DNA of 64,000 nt from Galeruca laticollis (taxonomy: Eukaryota; Arthropoda; Insecta; Coleoptera; Chrysomelidae), in contig OY998176.1 of NCBI GenBank assembly GCA_963921935.1, positions 48,323,813 to 48,387,812 of the forward strand. Direction: 5' to 3'. Each line of letters begins with the position of its first letter. Position 1 is the stretch's first letter. Shown here one piece after another: positions 11,695-21,649 of the stretch. Below the pieces are notes generated by a model that saw nothing but the letters and a program-made list of their open reading frames with translations, was not told the origin of the DNA and made no database searches. The translations under genes and the position numbers were made by a program.

Positions 11695-12455
11695 ACGATA
11701 CAGCCTCCGGAGTGCAATAAGTCAGCAATTTTATGATTGAATATTGTTAAGGACATGTCACAGATGAACCCTATTGATTTTCAGTGTACCAGAGCAAGTA
11801 CAACGGGTGCTATGGTACTAGAAGTACGACATTTTAGTCATTTTTTGAGAAATTTCAGTTTGTTAGCACGATACAGCAAGTCCAACAAGTCCCCAATTTT
11901 ATGATTGAATATTATTGAAAACATCTCACAGATGAACCCTATAGATTTTCAGCTCACCAGAACCTGTACAATAGGTACTATAGTACTTTAAGTACGATAT
12001 TTTTATCATTTTTTGAGAAGTTTCAGTTTGTTAGCACTTGACAGCCTCCGGAGTATATACAAGTGACCAATTTTATGATTGGATATTATTCAGAGCGTCT
12101 CAAATATTAACCCTATTGATATTCAACTCAGTAAATCCAGTACAACGGGTGCTATGGTACTTCAAGTACCAAATTTTTGTCATTTTTGGAGAATTTTCAG
12201 TTTGTTAGCACGATACAGCCTCCAGAGAGTATACGATTGAGCAATTTTATGATTGAATATTGTTCAAGGTTTCTCACAGATGTACCCCATTGATTGTCAG
12301 TTGACTAGAGCGAGTACAGCGGGTCCTGTAAATCCAGATATACTACATTTTTGGTTATTTTTGGATAAATTTCGGTTTGTTAGCACGATACATTCCCCGA
12401 ACTGTATACAAGTAACAATTTTAAGATAGAATATTGTTCATGGCCACAGATGCGG
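11695..12455 (-). repeat. Five-unit tandem array in Crypton copy C
   Basis: The anchor CAATTTTATGATTGAATA recurs at about 11727, 11895, 12066, 12241 and 12417. Unit-by-unit identity to array A is evident, including CATTCCCCGAACTGTATACA in the last unit of each. Confidence 0.85.
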
Positions 12456-12466
12456 AAAAGTTAGTT

Positions 12467-12742
12467 TTAATCTTTAAAACCGTTTATTTTTATTAGGAAA
12501 AACGGGCAAAATGAAACGAAACATAAACAATTGACAATGCAGTCTTCCAACATAGCGGCAAGCTGCGTTATAGTTGTATTTTTGTCCAATTTATAATAAC
12601 GTGCTTCGCAGAATTCTTCAAACTGAGTCCATATATACTTTTTTGGTATTATCGTATTCGTTAGTATGGCCTTTTCGGCGTTTTCTCGGATATTTTCTAT
12701 TGAAACATCACCAAATCGATTGAAATCCATGTTAATTAACAA
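12467..12742 (-). pseudogene. Crypton recombinase N-terminal remnant, copy C
   Basis: MDFNRFGDVSIENIRENAE then NTIIPKKYIWTQFEEF aligns with copy B (MSRFGQDSLSSIQE...NTILNHKYIWRQFMDF). The catalytic domain is absent. The tail INGFKD equals the end of copy B, so this is an internal deletion and not a truncation. Confidence 0.75.
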
Positions 12743-12745
12743 AAA

Positions 12746-13090
12746 TGTGACGTTAATGTGTCAACATTAAAAATTGGCTGTGGCAGGTGGGCCGGGGTAT
12801 ATTCACTTATGGCAAAAAATATCCGGTATAATTTGCTTCTGATTGGTCGCAAAATGGCATTTGATTGGGTAGAAACGGATCGAGGTATATAATATACCGA
12901 ATTACACTCGTGCATAATAATAAACCTGATAATTTTCGGTAATTTTGATGCACTTGTGTAATTACTTCCGATAATTTTTTCTCCTAACTGAAATTAATAA
13001 GCGGTAATTTTTTACAACAATGAAAAACGGGAAATTATTTAATTAAAAAAAACTTCAATTCACAATAAATAAATAGCAAATTATTTATTA
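12746..13090. other. No gene; host flank of the Gypsy insertion
   Basis: ATTACTTCCGATAATTTTTTC near 12986 matches, inverted, GAAAAAATTACCGGAAGTAAT near 18163 beyond the Gypsy element. ATGCACTTGTG is near both. The Gypsy element therefore probably landed inside an older repeat. GAATTACACTCG at about 12899 also recurs near 32161. Confidence 0.4.
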
Positions 13091-13094
13091 ATAT

Positions 13095-13587
13095 TGTTAC
13101 GAAACAGCACACTGGTACAGACCCTAAATCCGACTCTGTCTAAGCCAGGTATAAAAGTTAAAATTATGGCGGATACGGAGGTTTTTTTTATAACTGTTTA
13201 CGACTATCTTATCTAAACATTGTTTTTGTGACCAGTCTTATCTAGAAAATGCCAGAAAATCAATTGTTTTTGAGTAAGCCGCAGTCCGCAATTTTCTAGT
13301 AAAAAAAGGCATTAGTATAAATAAGGAAACGACCAGAGAGCTTTTAGTTTAGTGGATGAAGTGATCTCGTGAAATAAATAAACCGAAATATCGATCAGTA
13401 AAGTGTTTATATAAATTAGTAATTAAGTTTATGTGCATATAAATTAAATTTAAGTGACTAGTTGAGTATATATAAATTAAGTGTTAGTGATTAGTTAAGT
13501 GTTTAAATAAATTAGTAAGTAGCCATACCGTGTGTTTAAAATTTATCTCACCCGTTTACTGTTTAAATAAATTAGAAAAACATTACA
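13095..13587 (+). repeat. Gypsy 5' LTR
   Basis: It starts TGTTACGAAACAGC and ends AAAAACATTACA. A TATAAATA-like box lies near 13316, upstream of GAGAGCTTTTAGTTTAG, a plausible start-site region. It differs from the 3' LTR at scattered positions by eye, so the insertion is not very recent. Confidence 0.88.
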
Positions 13588-13606
13588 TTGGTGACTATGT
13601 GATCTG
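13588..13606 (+). promoter_or_regulatory. Putative primer-binding site
   Basis: The sequence immediately after the 5' LTR (TTGGTGACTATGTGATC) sits where the tRNA primer would bind. I cannot assign the tRNA. Confidence 0.45.
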
Positions 13607-14740
13607 AAAGTCACGGAATTAAGAGCAGAATTGGAAGATCGTGAGTTGGAAACGTCCGGCAAGAAAAGTGAATTAGTAGAAAGACTTAAAGTGGCACTGG
13701 AAAATGACGGCTTTGATCCAGAAACAGTTTTACTTAATGACGAGGCTTCCACCTTAATCTCGTCAATTTCTGCTGATATTTCTACTATGAAGAATGATAT
13801 TTCGGCTAACATGGACAAGAAGATTTCTGCCATGGAAGAGAAGATTTCAACGAATGTGAAAAACGATATTTCTGCATTGAAGAACGATATATCTGCCGAT
13901 ATCTTATTAATGAAAAACGACATTGCCGCTGACTTTGAAAATGAAATTTCGTCTCTAAAATCTGAAATTGAGAATAAAATGTCAACGATGGACGAGAAAA
14001 TCGAGAATAAGATTACAACGATGGACGAGAAGATTGATAATAAGATGACAACGATTGACGAGAAAATCAAGGAGTTAGAAAAAAAGATGGCTGATCTAAG
14101 GACTCAAGACACGCCAACGGAAGAAAAGAAGATCGAGATCTGCAAGCTAGAAACACAACCCAAGACAGATGATATTGGCAGTTTTACCCGAGTCAAGGCC
14201 CCAACGTTAGATGGAAAGACGTCGTGGACCAATTAAGTAAAACAGTTCGAAGCAGCCGCTAGAGTGAATAATTGGTCCGATAAGGAGAAAGCAGTGAACC
14301 TAACTATAGCGCTTCGGGGAGATGCCTTAGATGTACTACAGACAATACCGCTTGAAGAAACGGATGACTTCGAGCTGCTGAAGAAGAGGTTGGACATGCG
14401 ATATGGTCACGGACATTTGGAACATTTGTACAGATTCCAGCTGAAGAACCAAAGGCGGAAACGTGACGAAACCCTTCAAGAGTATGAACTGGATATTGCC
14501 CGACTAGTTCGATTTGCTTATCCATCAGCACCAGAGAACATGATGGAATGTTTAGGAATCCAGGCCTTTATTGACAGCTTATGTGACGACGATATGGAGA
14601 AGACGCTTCGATTAGCCCATCCTAAAACATTGGTCGATGCATTGACTGCTGCTCTGAATATGAAGCAGCCACGATGGCTTCGAGATACAGCAAAGGTAGG
14701 ACCGTGCAGGAAAAAGGTGACGATGACAGACTTGACCTGA
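13606..14740 (+). pseudogene. Gypsy Gag: SAP domain, coiled coil, capsid
   Basis: The N-terminus reads VTELRAELEDRELETSGKKS followed by ELVERLKVAL, a SAP DNA-binding helix pair. Then comes a long coiled coil of near-identical 11-residue repeats (MDEKIENKITT and variants, about 13975-14080). After a stop near 14234 a capsid domain follows (NNWSDKEKAVNLTIALRGDA, then DDFELLKKRLDMRYG). No ATG is in frame at the start, so the initiation codon is lost or upstream in another frame. The stops mean it is inactive here. Confidence 0.75.
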
Positions 14741-15246
14741 TCGTCAACCTGTTGAAAGGTATGGTAGACAAGAAGCCGAAGAAAATCAGGTGCTGTAATT
14801 GTGGCGAGCTAGAGCATGCACGCAGTTCGTGTAAGCGTCCTACGACTTCTACAAACCAAGAACCTCTTAAATGCAAAGCAGTCAAGAAAAGATCGCGGTA
14901 CAACAAACGTAAGATCATGCAGGAAGAAGATGACGATGAATAACTTGACCAGATCGTCAAGTGATTGAAATGTATGGCAGACAAGATGCCGAAGAAGATC
15001 AAATGCCGGAAGTGTGGCGAGCTAGAGCACGTACGCAGTCCGTCTAAGCGCCCCAAGATTCCTGTAACCCAAGAACTCCAGTCACAGGGGAAATCAGACA
15101 GGGGTGAACATTCGTCTGATGTGAATCACCGAAAATCCAACTCTTTGCCTAGACGGTCATGTCCTGTAGACTATTCACAATGCAACAAGTCGAAATCCAA
15201 GGAAGTTGCAGTTTCAAGAATTACAGTAGTCAACGAGGAATGGTGA
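14741..15246 (+). pseudogene. Gag nucleocapsid: duplicated zinc knuckle
   Basis: The first knuckle, CCNCGELEHARSSC, fits C-x2-C-x4-H-x4-C. A second copy about 200 bp on reads CRKCGELEHVRSPS, in which the last Cys is now Ser. The surrounding DNA (DLIVNLLKGMVDKKPKKI / DQIVK..KCMADKMPKKI) is duplicated too, so a segment of about 200 bp was tandemly copied. Acidic linkers lie between them. Confidence 0.75.
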
Positions 15247-16640
15247 CCCACCAGGATCAGAGAAGTTCAGGAGAGTGATCCTCACCTGAAGATGATCCGG
15301 CAATGGAAGGAAGAAAATCGGCGACCTACCTGGCAAGAAGTGTCAAGATTTTCACCGAAACTCAAGGCGTATTGGGCTCAGTGGGACTTCCTTGTCCTGG
15401 AAGAAGGGCTATTGAAAAGAGTCCTTGAAAACGATGATGGTTCTGAGATGAGGAGACAGCTAGTTATCCCGAGAACAAGAGTCGCTGAGGTACTGAAGAA
15501 GTTACACGACAGTCCATCGGGAGGTCATCTGGGGGCGAAGAAAACCCTTCATCGAGTCTGTGAAAGGTTTTATTGGATGAACAACTCCGACGATGTGAAG
15601 GACTAGTGTAAGAAATGTACGACTTGTGCTACGAGTAATAGACCATATCGCAAGAGAAAGGCACCTATGAAACAATATAATGTTGGAAGCCCCTTCGAAA
15701 GGATTGCTTTAGATATCGCTGGACCATTTCCGACGACTGAAAATGGTGGTAAATACATCCTGGTTGTAATGGATTATTTCACAAAGTGGGTGGAAATTTA
15801 CGCGATCCTGAATCAAGAGGCCACAACTGTCGCGGATGTATTGGTGAAAGAATTCAACAGCCGATATGGAGTGCTCTTGGAAGTCTACAGTGACCAGGGA
15901 AGAAATTTTGAAAGCCATCTATTCCAGGAGATTTGCGACAAGCTGGGAATGAAGAAGACCAGGACAACAGCATTACATCCAGAGTCAGATGGAATGGTCG
16001 ATAGAATGAACAGGATTATTGGAAAATACCTGTCCAAAGTAGTATCCAGCCATCAGAGAGATTGGGACCAATATCTTTCTCTAGTCGCATTGGCTTATCG
16101 ATCTGCCGTCAATGAGTCCACGGGTGAAACACCGGCGAAAATTCTGTTTGGACGTGAAATGAGGCTTCCTTGTGACCTGGAATTTGGCTGCCGGCCTGGA
16201 GAAGATCTAGCAGGCAAAGACTACGCGATCCAATTGAGAAGAAGGCTGGACGATATTCATGAATTAGTTCGAACAAATCTTCAAGTTGCCTGCGACAGAA
16301 TGAAAAGTCGGTACGACATGCAGGCCACAGAAGGCGGTTTTAAAGAAGGGGACAAAGTATGGTTACACAACCCGACGAGGAGAAAAGGATTTTCTCCAAA
16401 ATTACAAAAATCCTGGGAAGGTCCATACTTAATCAAGAAAAGGATCAATGATGTTATATATCGCATAAGCAAGGTCCCCAACGGAAAACGAAAAGTAGTC
16501 CACCAAAACCGACTAGCGCCATTCGAAGGAGACCATAACCTGGAGGAAGGAGTAAACCTTATTCGAGATGTGTCTGACCCTACCTTCGATGAATTTATGG
16601 GCACGTATGGAGGTACCGGGAAAGCTAGATATGGAGTCAC
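15247..16640 (+). pseudogene. Gypsy integrase
   Basis: The zinc-binding region has HDSPSGGHLGAKKTLHRV and, after a stop near 15604, CKKCTTC. The core has ALDIAGPF (Asp 1), VYSDQGRNFES (Asp 2) and HPESDGMVDRMNR, where the catalytic Glu of the usual GMVERxNR is Asp. A C-terminal KVWLHNPTRRKGFSPKLQ (GPY/F type) region follows. It is nearly open over 1.1 kb from 15667. In the family this enzyme inserts the cDNA into host DNA; here the Glu change and the stop should prevent activity. Confidence 0.88.
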
Positions 16641-17060
16641 TTCGGAACAACAACAAGATTTGTTCACTCTCCCGGAAGATTATTCACTGGCATACAACAT
16701 CCTCGCCCGTATCCAGAACGAGGGCTGGCAACCGTCTTTCGAAAGAAGTTAGGGCAATTAGAAAAACTTGAAAACCAGATTCCAGCCCCTGGAATGACAC
16801 TGAAATTGAAACATAATTCGCGGTACGTCTTCTCCGTGGTAACTAAAAATGAATTTCAAGATCGGTCTACTTACCGCGATGTGTGGGAAGCACTTCGAAA
16901 CCTCCAAGACCATGTGTTGGAATCCAACGTGAAGAAACTGGCTATGCCTAAGATAGCGAGTAACCAGTTGGATTGGCGAATCATCAGGAACATGGTAGAG
17001 ATTATATTTCAAGATACCGGTGTCCAGATATTAATTTGCAGCTACAACCCCCGTTATCAG
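16641..17060 (+). pseudogene. Macro (OARD1-like ADP-ribosyl hydrolase) domain
   Basis: After the integrase, in the same frame, QQDLFTLPEDYSLAYNI matches the first strand and helix of OARD1-type macro domains (LF..P..YSLAHC). A one-base frame change near 16705-16725 leads into GLATVFRKKLGQLEKLE, the equivalent of the phosphate-binding GAG-IA-F..KFG loop. Next are NSRYVFSVVTKNEF, AMPKIASNQLDWRIIRNM (family: MPRIGCGLD.L.W) and DTGVQILIC. The Gly-Cys-Gly-Leu of the substrate loop is changed to ASNQ here. Family enzymes remove ADP-ribose from proteins or hydrolyse acetyl-ADP-ribose. Confidence 0.72.
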
Positions 17061-17180
17061 TATCCGATGAAGACGGTGCCCTGCTATTTCCATAAGATCG
17101 GAAAGTGTAGAAATGGGGCCAGTTGCCGATTCAAACATCCAGTTTCGGCTACACAAAAGTTCCAGGAGGAATTTCCATTT
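17061..17180 (+). pseudogene. CCCH zinc finger at the Gypsy 3' ORF end
   Basis: The frame of the macro domain continues to KTVPCYFHKIGKCRNGASCRF and KHP, a C-x7-C-x5-C-x3-H finger of the RNA-binding kind. The frame then runs into the LTR and ends at 17219. It is distinct from the Gag knuckles. Confidence 0.75.
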
Positions 17181-17193
17181 AAGGAGGGGGTAA
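17181..17193 (+). promoter_or_regulatory. Polypurine tract
   Basis: AAGGAGGGGGTAA directly abuts the 3' LTR, the position of the plus-strand primer in Gypsy elements. Confidence 0.75.
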
Positions 17194-17685
17194 TGTTACG
17201 AAACAGCACACTGGTGTAGATCGTAAATCTGACTCTGTCTAAGCCAGGTATAAAAGTTAAAATTATGGCGGATACGCAGGTTTTTTTATAACTGTTTACG
17301 ACTATCTTATCTAAACACTGTTTTTGTGACTAGTCTTATCTATAAAATGCCAGAAAATCAATTGTTTTTGAGTAAGCCGCAGTCCGGAATTTTCTAGTAA
17401 AAAAAGGGATTAGTATAAATAAGGAAACGACCCGAGAGTTTTTAGTTTAGTGGATAAAGTGATCTCGTGAAATAAATAAACCGAAATATCGATAAGTAAA
17501 GTGTTTATATAAATTAGTAATTAAGTTTGTTTGCATATAAATTAAATTTAAGTGACTAGTTGAGTATATATAAGTTAAGTGTTAGTGATTAGTTAAGTGT
17601 TTAAATAAATTAGTAAGTAGCCATACCGTGTGTTTAAAATTTATCCCACCCGTTTGCTGTTTAAATAAATTAGAAAAACATTACA
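17194..17685 (+). repeat. Gypsy 3' LTR
   Basis: Same ends and internal order as the 5' LTR, followed by the ATAT target duplication. Confidence 0.9.
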
Positions 17686-17689
17686 ATAT

Positions 17690-18480
17690 GAAACACGCAG
17701 CTGATATATGTGTGATGTTATTTCTTGTACATGATAACAATGAATCTTGTGATGTCATATGATTCTCTAGCCGAGTACCATTCGTGCATAAATGTTCAGG
17801 TAACCTTCTTAACGTCCAAATAGATATCAATTACTCTCCTTTATTAAACCTTCTTACCTAGAAGATAGCTTAGGAATGTTTGTAGTGAATGAATTTCCAT
17901 GTAATTTCTCAACATTAGTATAATAGAATTCTATATTTATGCACTGTATATATTAAAACATTTTTAAATTATACCTTCATTCGTTTTGAGAAAGCTACTG
18001 TGTTAGTGAAACGCGTCAACCAGTTTAAACTGAACATTAGTTCAAATAAATGAAGTTTTAAACAAATTAAATTGTTATATTTCATCGTTCACACATTATT
18101 TCCTTGAATTTTTCCTCATTTATTTCAAAAACGGCTAATTGATACGTTTTTGAAATGCACTCGAAAAAATTACCGGAAGTAATCTATGCACTTGTGATGT
18201 ATGAATATTTCGATCCTATATTAAAAATCCCATATGAAGCAGGACATTTTCGAATAATTACAGCGATAATTGCCCGGTAGGTATCGAAAATTTCCCTGTA
18301 TGTCCGTATCTATAGAAACAATTGTTTTTTTTTTGGCCGAAGGACATATTCCATTTAGCCATGAGCTGCAATACTAAAAAGACCACAACATATATTAACT
18401 GTAAGAATCAACTTGGATACGTTTCACACCTAAGGGTCTTTCAGGGTGGCTAACTCACAGACAAGGTAGACCACGGTACT
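17690..18480. other. No gene after the Gypsy element
   Basis: AT-rich. It includes the inverted partner (about 18163) of the sequence near 12986, supporting insertion of the Gypsy element into an older repeat. Confidence 0.4.
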
Positions 18481-18894
18481 AATAAGAAATAATCAGGTTA
18501 GGTTCAATTACAAAGGAGAAAAAGATACGGGATAGCAGGCATGTCCAAACTTAAGTCTATTTATTATGACTATACCACTTTGTGATAATTGATAGTTCCT
18601 GTGCCAGTATTGATTGGGTATTTCTGGATGTAAGAGTGTTTATCTTGTAGGTTTTTCAATGCAATAATCGTTCCATAAGTGTTGCCATCTTTCTTTTAGT
18701 TAAATTTTAGATTTATTTAAGCATTCATCCACGGTTATTGCATTATTTATTGGCAGCCCATTTTTCTCGGCTTTTTTCGCTGGAACGTCTACATGTTCAT
18801 TATTACGTAGTCTAATATGTGCTTTTAAACAAAAAAAATTGATATTAAAATCATTTAGTCGTAGTCGATTTTCGCCGAAATAGTCCCGCTTCAT
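18480..18894 (-). pseudogene. LINE RNase H / C-terminal fragment
   Basis: The minus strand reads HIRLRNNEHVDVPAKKAEKN, the end of an RNase H domain (family: SHxGIxGNExADxLAK). After a stop come RWQHLWNDYCIEKPTR and INRLKFGHACYPVSF, the usual tail of Jockey/I-type polyproteins. It is truncated on both sides. Confidence 0.6.
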
Positions 18895-19093
18895 ATGGAA
18901 TTTTTAATACATGTGGGAAATATTCGGAATATTTGTTCATATGGTCATAGGATTCTCATGTTTAACTTTTAGTTAACTATTTTCTTATTAATCGTACAAA
19001 CTTATAGTTAACAAAGTGACTAAATTAGAGTAACTAATATAACAGTATTATCAAACTATTATTGCCTTTTTAATGTATTTCACATAATTTTAG

Positions 19094-19193
19094 GATATGT
19101 TTGGTTATGCTCTACGACATCCCAAACTTCCAGCTAGTAATGGTATTGTTAATAAAGCTGGTTTGACACCATTGACGTTAGCTTGCAAATTAG
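19094..19193 (+). CDS. iav: iav exon: last ankyrin-region segment
   Basis: This exon begins after a TTTTAG acceptor and ends before GTAAGAA. It encodes DMFGYALRHPKLP and then GLTPLTLACKLG, the loop and helix of an ankyrin repeat as found near the end of the Iav ankyrin domain. It starts in phase 0 and ends with one base of a glycine codon that the next exon completes. The exon upstream of it was not found in the first 19 kb. Confidence 0.88.
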
Positions 19194-21179
19194 GTAAGAA
19201 GTACACACATATTTTTGTTAATTCTCTTGAATTTATTTGAAATAACTAATATTTGTTGTGTATTCTTTATTCTTGAAACTGAAAAGCTAAACGCAAGTGT
19301 GATTTATACCATTGAAATTTAATATGTACAATGTACACGAGTTGCCAATTAAAGTGAAACTGTATGTTACCGTATGTAATTTGACTGACTCTCACACAGG
19401 ACACATCAGTCAATAAGAAATTTTTATCCATGTGCAAGAAGAGCTGGCAACAACGCTGCTAGCTAGAATGTTTACATGACATTAAGAGGGGCCTCCTAAC
19501 AGGTATATAAACCTAAAAACCTACACAATACTAGTTACTAATTTAGTAATTATTTGGTTCAAAATATTTACGATAGCTGTCGATAGTAGTACTGAATCGG
19601 CTTGTACTTATTCAACATATTTTCTCTCTCTGTCTTTCCACTCTTGACGGTTCAAAGAAACGCATCTCTGTTCGAATGTTTTGATTTCAAATAATTCAAC
19701 TTCTAGTGAGCACAGAAACCTTATCTCTGTTTTTTATGTTGCATCCAAACCACAGCACACCTGTGCATAGATAAGAGAATATTATATACACGGTTCCAAA
19801 CACAAAATACGGACAATGAGTTCCAAACAAAATTTGTTGACATAATTTGCATTTGAGTGTAGATTTTTGATTATTTAAGAGTTTCATAAATGTTTTTGAA
19901 AGGAATAAATTGTTAAAAAGTACGTAATCGTATCGACCCGATATCAAAAATGATAGTTATGATAATGTAAATTATCCTGCAATCCGTATTTTTTAATTTT
20001 AAAAACCTATGTTTGAGGTTATGTTTACTGGTTTATTTGATTAATGGGAAAATGTGAGATAAATAATACTGATGGTTTGTTCTAGTATCATCAAACCATC
20101 TTTCAACATTCTCTTGAAACCCTGTTTTAATGATAATATGGGTTTGTTAGCGAAAAATGCTTAATTGAAGTGAAGTGACCTTTGAAGTATCTGAATGAAG
20201 AAAAATTAAAACCGCTCTCAAAAGACAAGAATTGCATAATTCATTTTAATGAATATATAATAATGATAATTGAAAAATATAACTATTATAACCTGATACA
20301 AGGTGCATTACATATTGCATGAAAGGACATGTGCTATTTAATAATATGGATACCAAGTGAGAGCACTGCGGAAATTGCTAGAAATTAAGAATGGAAGAAA
20401 AATATACATACTTTAAAAACATTCTACCTTTCAAAATTTGTACCATTTATATTAACATAATAAAATGTTTTCATGATTATAAATTTTTGTTTGTTTCATG
20501 CTAAGAAAATTAAACTGCGGAAAAGTTGCGAATTTACATGATTTAAAATAGGCCATTTAATCTGAAAACACAGAACGTCATGTCACAACTTTGCCTCAAT
20601 CTAATCATATTTGTATCAGTTTCAGAGTTCCTGTTGGTTGCTTTCAAATTTTATTTGCCATGTATGCTCTTTTTTCAACTACATGTGTAAATATATTCAA
20701 TTTTATCTAGAAACAAATAATATAAACAAAGAGTTTCCAAATTTATTATACAAAGAAATATTTACTTCTAATACAATGCTTTACATTTAATAGAAAGAGG
20801 AAAGTAAGGTACAGTTAAGAATTTAAATTTGAAATAGCAAACGTTTAAAAAACTTACAAAGCAACTATAACAACTAATAAAAAATTTAAAGCGAAAGATC
20901 TGTAATGACAAATAATAATGTATATTTTGTGGGAAGATCGATGTATACAGTACAAAATCAAACATACAATCAACATATACAAGTTTGCTTCTACCTTGTT
21001 TACAAAGATTGATCATATTTGTTGTGGAAATTGGAACTGAAACATTTTTCCTTCATTATACAAAAAAATAGTTGGTTCATTCTCTTTTTTCCATGACAGA
21101 TACACATATCTGTGATCACCTGAATGGTAAATATTTTTTTTGTTTTTGTATAATACGTTATTGGTATTATTACGTTTCC

Positions 21180-21355
21180 ATCCAACCCATCTAATATGCG
21201 AGAAAAGTATAGGTTTACCCAAAAAAGAGTTGTAATTTTGTATTTTTTGAGTTGTTTTTTCGTTTTTCAGCAAGAACAACACAAAAAAATGGTTTTTAGA
21301 AAAGAAAACCTATCTGTATAACTCGATACAGCCCCCGAAGTGCAACAAGTAGACA
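21180..21355 (-). mobile_element. Crypton 3' end fragment (fourth copy)
   Basis: It matches the terminal 170 bp of Crypton copies A-C: CCCATCTAATATGCGAGAAA, the AAAAGAGTTG stretch, GGTTTTTAGAAAAG and a diverged start of the first array unit (CTCGATACAGCCCCCGAAGT). The GTCGTCG block is deleted. No array or recombinase follows. Confidence 0.75.
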
Positions 21356-21649
21356 AAATTAACTTTTTAGTCGTCCTTTGTTTTACAATTTTTTTTTAAT
21401 ATCAACAACTAAGACTATTACTAAGTCATCCTTTAATAATAATTTGGTTTCTTATTTTCTTTGATTTTTTGAAATGCTTATATTATCAAACAATTTGCAA
21501 GGAAATTTTTACTATTAGCAAGACAAAGTTTTAAAATATTTATGGTTCAAAGATTTTTAAAATATAATGATACCTACTTCATTCATTAATTTTGTTCAAC
21601 AATTACTATTATCTATGGTGCATAGGCTAAGGCAAGCTAAAAAGTGAAT

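Larger units (their letters stand above)
11505..12745 (-). mobile_element. Crypton copy C, internally deleted
   Basis: The 3' terminal sequence, GTCGTCG block and five-unit array are in minus orientation. The array leads into a short recombinase remnant whose start is near 12731. Most of the recombinase is deleted: the N-terminal 60 or so codons are joined to the last few (INGFKD). It is oriented towards copy B. Confidence 0.75.
13095..17685 (+). mobile_element. Gypsy (Ty3-type) LTR retrotransposon, RT-less, with macro domain
   Basis: 4591 bp with two LTRs (493 and 492 bp) starting TGTTACG and ending CATTACA, flanked by a 4-bp duplication ATAT (13091-13094 and 17686-17689). Its order is SAP-Gag-zinc knuckles, integrase, macro domain, CCCH finger, polypurine tract. 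Protease, reverse transcriptase and RNase H are missing: Gag tail and the pre-integrase linker meet near 15246-15260. Paired LTRs and TSD show it inserted as one unit, so the deletion preceded insertion or arose within the element later. Confidence 0.9.

Noticed and set aside
13543..14070. 175-codon minus-strand frame over Gag
   Set aside because: It is the antisense shadow of the repetitive coiled-coil region; the plus frame has the SAP and coiled-coil features.
16281..17012. Minus-strand frames over the Gypsy integrase and macro region
   Set aside because: Shadows of conserved plus-strand coding sequence with no motifs of their own.
1..19000. Search for upstream iav exons (ankyrin repeats)
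   Set aside because: No plus-strand frame with ankyrin pattern and suitable splice sites was recognised; the upstream exons probably lie outside the window.
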